From: Candidatus Accumulibacter sp. UBA704
GTDB taxonomy: Bacteria > Pseudomonadota > Gammaproteobacteria > Burkholderiales > Rhodocyclaceae
Assembly: GCA_002304785.1 (NCBI GenBank)
Contig: DBMG01000143.1
Coordinates: 29,486 to 47,088 of the forward strand
Direction of reading: 5' to 3'
Length of the DNA: 17,603 nt
Shown: positions 14,370 through 17,603 of the stretch, in pieces
How the letters are laid out: each line of letters opens with the position of its first letter
How positions within the stretch are numbered: position 1 is the stretch's first letter
The notes under the pieces: generated by a model
Databases searched by the model: none
Seen by the model: the letters and a program-made list of their open reading frames with translations, nothing else
What the model was told of the DNA's origin: nothing
Made by a program: the position numbers and the translations under genes

Positions 14370-15918
14370 TTGTATCGGGAGTCAAACGCCACAGAACATT
14401 TTGCCCTTCCCTGGCGTAAACCGGTTGGTTTTTCAACCACGGTAAAATTCCTGCCGCCCGCGAAGTTCCGAGGATCCACAGTGCTCCGGATGCCTGGTGG
14501 CACAGTGTCTTGTCAAACGCCGGGGGCGTCATCAGGACAGTTCGCGCCCTTTCCGGGTCGAATTGTCCGGCGTCGAACAGTTCCTTGCGCCAATCGTCGT
14601 CTCGGGGAATTCCGGGATCGTCCCAATTCGCGACGAACCAGATTGGCCTGGACGACCTCAGGTAAAACGACAGGTCGTATCTGTGCACACCAACCATGAC
14701 GAACTGATCGCCGGCGGCAAAAACGGGCCTGATCGATTCTGCCAGCGGCTTGGTTGAACCTTTGTAGGCAAAGACCAACGCGATCGCCGCCCCCGCGCAG
14801 ATGAATGTAGCCGCTCCCAGCGTGCGGGAAAACCAGCGTTGCGCCGCATCCGGGTCGCGTTGCGTCCAGAACGAGAAGACTTCGGAGATAAACCACGCCA
14901 GCGGCGGCACCGCGGGCAGGATATAGCCGACCAGCTTGGAACTGGGGAGCGAGAAGAAAACCAGGATCAGCGCCAGCCAGATGGCCATCAGGCTGCGCAG
15001 CGGGTCCGACTCGGCGCCCTGCCGGTTGCGACCGGCAGCCCTGGCGATCCAGAGAGACCAGGGCAGCGTCAGCAGCAGAAGCACCGGGATATAGAACCAG
15101 AAAGGCTGCGGGTTGTTGAAACCCGTTTCCGAAAAGCGCTTGAAGTGGTGATACACGACGAAGTAGTCGAAAAAACCAGGATAAAGATGCTGCATCCAGA
15201 AAAACCACGGCAGTGCGATCAGCATGAACACCACGATCGCCTCGAGGCGGAACATCGGCAGCATCAGACGCCACCGGCGGCGCCAGAGAAGCCAGAAGAA
15301 CAGCACGCCTCCCGGAAGGACGATACCGATCAGGCCCTTGGCCAGAACGCCCAGCGCAGCGAAGGCATAAGCGGTCGCCAGTGCGCCGCGGCAGGGCTGA
15401 TTACGCTCCATGCGCAGGATGGCATCGGCCCCGGACAGGATGGTCAGCGAAATCATGCCGGCGACCAGCATATCCAGGTTGGCAAATTGCGCCCCGAAAT
15501 AGAACAGCGGTTGCGTTACGAGGATGATGGTTGCCAGCGTCGCGAACCGGCTGCTGCGGTAACGGCGCAGGAACAGGAACAAACCGCCGACCGTCAGGAT
15601 GGCCGCGAGAAGCGATGGCAGGCGCCCGGCCCATTCGCCGACGCCAAAAATCTTCATTCCGGCCGCACTGATCCAGTAAAACAGCGGCGGCTTGTGGAAA
15701 TAAGGCAAGCCGTCGATGACCGGAACCAACCAGTTTCCCGAGGACACCATCTCCCAGGCAACACCGACATAACGCCCCTCGTCGGGCAGCATGAGCGGCC
15801 GCAAGCCGGCCAGCAGCATCAGCCACAGCGCCGCGGCAACGATCACCACCATAAGGGAGTTGCCTTCAATCAGGCGAGACGCGGCACCAGGACGAAAAAT
15901 CGACGCGAAGGGATTCAT
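14326..15918 (-). CDS. ArnT/PMT-family lipid-linked sugar transferase
   Basis: This 530-residue polytopic inner-membrane glycosyltransferase (GT83/GT39-like) takes a sugar from undecaprenyl phosphate and places it on a periplasmic acceptor such as lipid A. The first periplasmic loop has D46-E47-GRY, the acidic metal-binding pair of the family, then LPYFHKPPLFYW (71-82) and the FANLDMLVAGM segment (145-155). About 11-12 hydrophobic helices fill residues 22-430, followed by a soluble C-terminal part with VGVHRYDLSFYLRSSRPIWF. It starts at 15918 as ATGA with the upstream glycosyltransferase stop, so the two are translationally coupled. Its last 44 bases overlap the 3' end of the gtrA-like gene on the other strand. 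L-Ara4N, galactosamine or glucosamine transfer are all possible. The absence of arnA/arnB and presence of a deacetylase favour a hexosamine (inference). Confidence 0.9.
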   Translation of the reverse strand: MNPFASIFRPGAASRLIEGNSLMVVIVAAALWLMLLAGLRPLMLPDEGRYVGVAWEMVSSGNWLVPVIDGLPYFHKPPLFYWISAAGMKIFGVGEWAGRLPSLLAAILTVGGLFLFLRRYRSSRFATLATIILVTQPLFYFGAQFANLDMLVAGMISLTILSGADAILRMERNQPCRGALATAYAFAALGVLAKGLIGIVLPGGVLFFWLLWRRRWRLMLPMFRLEAIVVFMLIALPWFFWMQHLYPGFFDYFVVYHHFKRFSETGFNNPQPFWFYIPVLLLLTLPWSLWIARAAGRNRQGAESDPLRSLMAIWLALILVFFSLPSSKLVGYILPAVPPLAWFISEVFSFWTQRDPDAAQRWFSRTLGAATFICAGAAIALVFAYKGSTKPLAESIRPVFAAGDQFVMVGVHRYDLSFYLRSSRPIWFVANWDDPGIPRDDDWRKELFDAGQFDPERARTVLMTPPAFDKTLCHQASGALWILGTSRAAGILPWLKNQPVYAREGQNVLWRLTPDTINTLPLCDGTPTAG

Positions 15919-16907
15919 TTCCTGTTGTCCGTGTTCTGCTGTCCCAGTTGTTGCCTGATGACGTAAAGCGGGCGTTGCTTCACTTCGTCGAAGATGCGAC
16001 CGATGTAGGCACCAATCGTACCGAAGGCCAGCAGGTTGATTCCGGAAAAGAAGAACATGGCCGTAACAATGGTTGTCCACCCGGACACTTCGTGCCCGTG
16101 CAAGAGATAATCAAGCACCAGATAGCCGCCGTAGCCAAAGGAACACATGGCAAGCAGGCTGCCGGTCACGCTGAGCATGCGCAGCGGCCAGGTCGAAAAC
16201 GCGGTGATGCCGTCGATGGCGAGACTGACGAGTCTGAACGGGTGGAAATTGCTTGCGCCGTGAACCCGTTCCGTGGGCTTATAGAAGATCGACTCGGTGT
16301 TGAAACCCACCCAGGCGTAAAGCCCTTTCATGAAGCGAGTGCGTTCCGGGAGATTAAGGAGAGCATTCACCACCCGACGGTCCATCAGGCGGAAATCCCC
16401 GGCATTCTCCGGAATGTCGATCCGTCGGTTGCTCCCCAGCATGCGGTAGAAGACACGAACGCCAAAGCGTTTCAGCCAGGATTCATCCAGCCGATCCTGC
16501 CTCACCGCATAGACCATATCGGCCCCGGCGGTCCAGCGCTTCACCATGTCGGGAATCAGAGAGAGCGGATGCTGCAGGTCCGCATCGAGGCAGATGACGA
16601 CATCGCCGGTCGACGCCTCCAACCCGGCCGTGAGCGCGGCTTCCTTGCCGAAGTTGCGCGACAGCTGGATATACCGGTAACCCGGGGTTGCCGAAAGACT
16701 CGCCATCAATTGTGGCGTGGCGTCCTTGCTGCCGTCGTCGACCAGAAGAATTTCCCAGGCGGAACCGATCCCTGCAAGAAGCTCTGCAAGTGCGGGCAAC
16801 AGGAGAAGCAGATTGTCGTATTCATTCAACGCCGGAACGATGCAACTGATGCTCGGTTTCTCCGTGCACGGCGCTCGATCCGACACCGACGTGGGCAGAG
16901 TGTTCAT
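15915..16907 (-). CDS. GtrB/ArnC-like polyprenyl-phosphate glycosyltransferase (GT2)
   Basis: This 330-residue family 2 glycosyltransferase should load a nucleotide sugar onto undecaprenyl phosphate at the inner face of the inner membrane. The GT-A domain has IVPALNEYDN, D57-D58-GS, the metal-binding D108-A-D110 (CLDADLQHP) and the subfamily motif NAGDFRLMDRRVV (168-180), then ERTRFMKGLYAWVGF. Two membrane helices follow (about 241-268 and 276-305), as in GtrB and DPM1-like proteins. The start at 16907 has GGGGAG seven bases upstream. Its stop overlaps the ArnT-like start as ATGA. The donor sugar is not visible. Given the YdjC-type neighbour, UDP-GlcNAc or UDP-GalNAc are likely (inference). 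The 263-base region upstream holds PmrA-box-like repeats shared with the divergent gene at 17170. Confidence 0.92.
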   Translation of the reverse strand: MNTLPTSVSDRAPCTEKPSISCIVPALNEYDNLLLLLPALAELLAGIGSAWEILLVDDGSKDATPQLMASLSATPGYRYIQLSRNFGKEAALTAGLEASTGDVVICLDADLQHPLSLIPDMVKRWTAGADMVYAVRQDRLDESWLKRFGVRVFYRMLGSNRRIDIPENAGDFRLMDRRVVNALLNLPERTRFMKGLYAWVGFNTESIFYKPTERVHGASNFHPFRLVSLAIDGITAFSTWPLRMLSVTGSLLAMCSFGYGGYLVLDYLLHGHEVSGWTTIVTAMFFFSGINLLAFGTIGAYIGRIFDEVKQRPLYVIRQQLGQQNTDNRK

Positions 16908-16989
16908 CGTGGCTCCCCGAAATATTATTGATATTGGCTCTTGCTCACTATAGCCGGCGCTGGCACCGCACGCAGACGGAGAAGTGGCT

Positions 16990-17034
16990 CTTGGTGATCC
17001 TGCCGGGAGAAAGCAAAAAAGATACGCCACCAAG
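16990..17034. repeat. Seven-base inverted repeat beside the CTTAAG boxes
   Basis: CTTGGTG (16990-16996) and CACCAAG (17028-17034) are perfect inverted copies 31 bases apart, and the right copy ends where the first CTTAAG begins. It could be a second regulator site or chance. Confidence 0.25.
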
Positions 17035-17084
17035 CTTAAGGGTAGCTTAAGCATCAAAATCGGCTACGTTAAGACTGGCTTAAG
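17033..17084. promoter_or_regulatory. Four CTTAAG-type half-sites: PmrA-box-like operator, two copies
   Basis: Box one is CTTAAG-GGTAG-CTTAAG (17035-17051). Box two is GTTAAG-ACTGG-CTTAAG (17068-17084). Both fit the PmrA pattern of two YTTAAK-like half-sites five bases apart, with one mismatch in box two. Half-site starts at 17033, 17044, 17066 and 17077 are 11, 22 and 11 bases apart, so all face the same side of the helix. A GATAAT -10 candidate follows at 17109-17114, with no good -35, as expected for an activator-dependent promoter driving the gene at 17170. The boxes also lie about 130-180 bases upstream of the leftward glycosyltransferase and could act on it. Confidence 0.6.
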
Positions 17085-17108
17085 CTCGCAAAACTAGACT
17101 GGTCAATC

Positions 17109-17114
17109 GATAAT
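17109..17114 (+). promoter_or_regulatory. Candidate -10 element for the gene at 17170
   Basis: GATAAT differs from TATAAT at one base. A transcript would start near 17121, putting the last CTTAAG half-site at about -42 to -37, a usual place for an OmpR-family activator. Confidence 0.35.
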
Positions 17115-17169
17115 GAAGCCAGCCTGACCATTGGCTGCGCGATCCTTTTCCATGCTCCCAGGGAAATCA

Positions 17170-17603
17170 ATGCAATCGAAACGCAGTATTCCAGCGAGCC
17201 CGGAACGGCGGGTGTTGCGAAGCTACTTTGTCCTGTCCTATTTCATGGTCTTCGCGACCATGGCCATGTTCTGGCCTTTTGCTGCGACCGACACCTTTCT
17301 GGCCCAAGTCTTCCTTGGCGGGACGTCCGCAGCTTATGCCGCACTTTTCCTGGCCATCCCCATCACATTGACGGCTTTCGTCTCCTGGGTTCTGGGTCTT
17401 GTAACGAAACGCGAAGTTCTGCGCCGGGCAGTTGGCTACGCCACGGCTTATTTGACCGTGACGTTGCTGTTGGTCGGCCTGTACGCCGACTATCGCCTAT
17501 ACGCCCTGTACGAATACCATTTCAACGGCTTTGTCTGGAATCTGCTGACCACCCCCGGAGGAATCGCCGCGCTGGGCGCGACCGACTCCACCATGCTCAC
17601 CGC
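17170..17603 (+). CDS. LtaS/YejM-like membrane sulfatase-superfamily protein, N-terminal part, cut by window edge
   Basis: The first 144 residues of a polytopic inner-membrane protein are visible. A short basic head (KRSIPASPERRVLR) is followed by hydrophobic segments at about 18-40, 50-76 and 88-107, then the segment YEYHFNGFVWNLLTTPGG (115-132). This last part resembles the end of the membrane domain in LtaS/YejM-like proteins (compare FHLHLNPIVWQL of YejM), whose periplasmic sulfatase-fold domain would lie beyond the window. Relatives transfer phosphoethanolamine or glycerol phosphate, or, like YejM, control lipopolysaccharide synthesis. The ATG at 17170 has AGGGA five bases upstream. It is divergent from the glycosyltransferase operon, with PmrA-box-like repeats between. 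The catalytic domain is not seen, so enzyme function is not established. Confidence 0.6.
   Translation, partial: MQSKRSIPASPERRVLRSYFVLSYFMVFATMAMFWPFAATDTFLAQVFLGGTSAAYAALFLAIPITLTAFVSWVLGLVTKREVLRRAVGYATAYLTVTLLLVGLYADYRLYALYEYHFNGFVWNLLTTPGGIAALGATDSTMLT

Noticed and set aside
14839..15966. Rightward open frame of 375 codons
   Set aside because: It is antisense to the ArnT-like gene, rich in Q, R, H and E, and has no recognisable domain.
15948..16931. Rightward open frame of 327 codons
   Set aside because: It is antisense to the glycosyltransferase, which has intact DDGS and DAD motifs. No support as a real gene.

Overview
The window reads as chromosomal DNA of a GC-rich Gram-negative bacterium, most likely a betaproteobacterium. 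A Rhodocyclales-type organism is my best guess. The reasons are an outer-membrane/lipid A style gene set, a periplasmic cytochrome c, a GGDEF/EAL enzyme, a YuxH-like EAL-HDOD protein and the overall codon flavour. No rRNA, tRNA, IS element, phage gene or CRISPR array was seen, and almost all of the sequence is coding.

Left part (1-6000): the start of trxC (leftward, cut by the window edge) is divergent from a small AhpD-like protein. Next comes a two-gene c-di-GMP signalling unit: a PstS-like periplasmic binding protein, then a 920-residue membrane protein with a periplasmic sensor region, PAS, GGDEF and EAL domains. A tiny 9-codon reading frame with a good ribosome binding site sits between them. 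Facing this unit tail to tail is a leftward EAL-HDOD protein whose EAL half has lost its catalytic residues.

Middle (6000-13050), all leftward: E1 alpha and E1 beta of a thiamine-diphosphate 2-oxo acid/acetoin dehydrogenase, followed by a secreted c-type cytochrome, with no E2 or E3 gene. After a palindromic intergenic repeat come a ClsB-like phospholipase D family protein, a translationally coupled pair of flavin split-barrel proteins (the second fused to a GAF domain and a probable winged helix), and a PaaG-like enoyl-CoA hydratase/isomerase family protein.

Right part (13100-17603): the most interesting region. A YdjC/NaxD-like deacetylase, a GtrA-like flippase candidate, an ArnT/PMT-like lipid-linked sugar transferase and a GtrB/ArnC-like polyprenyl-phosphate glycosyltransferase are packed with overlapping ends. 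Together they could make undecaprenyl-phosphate-HexNAc, flip it, deacetylate it and move the amino sugar to lipid A or another envelope acceptor. This matches the logic of the Francisella FlmF2/NaxD/FlmK and Bordetella Lgm systems. Upstream, in the divergent intergenic region facing the start of an LtaS/YejM-like membrane sulfatase-family gene, lie four CTTAAG-type half-sites with 11, 22 and 11 bp spacing. They match the PmrA-box pattern and suggest control by an OmpR-family response regulator.
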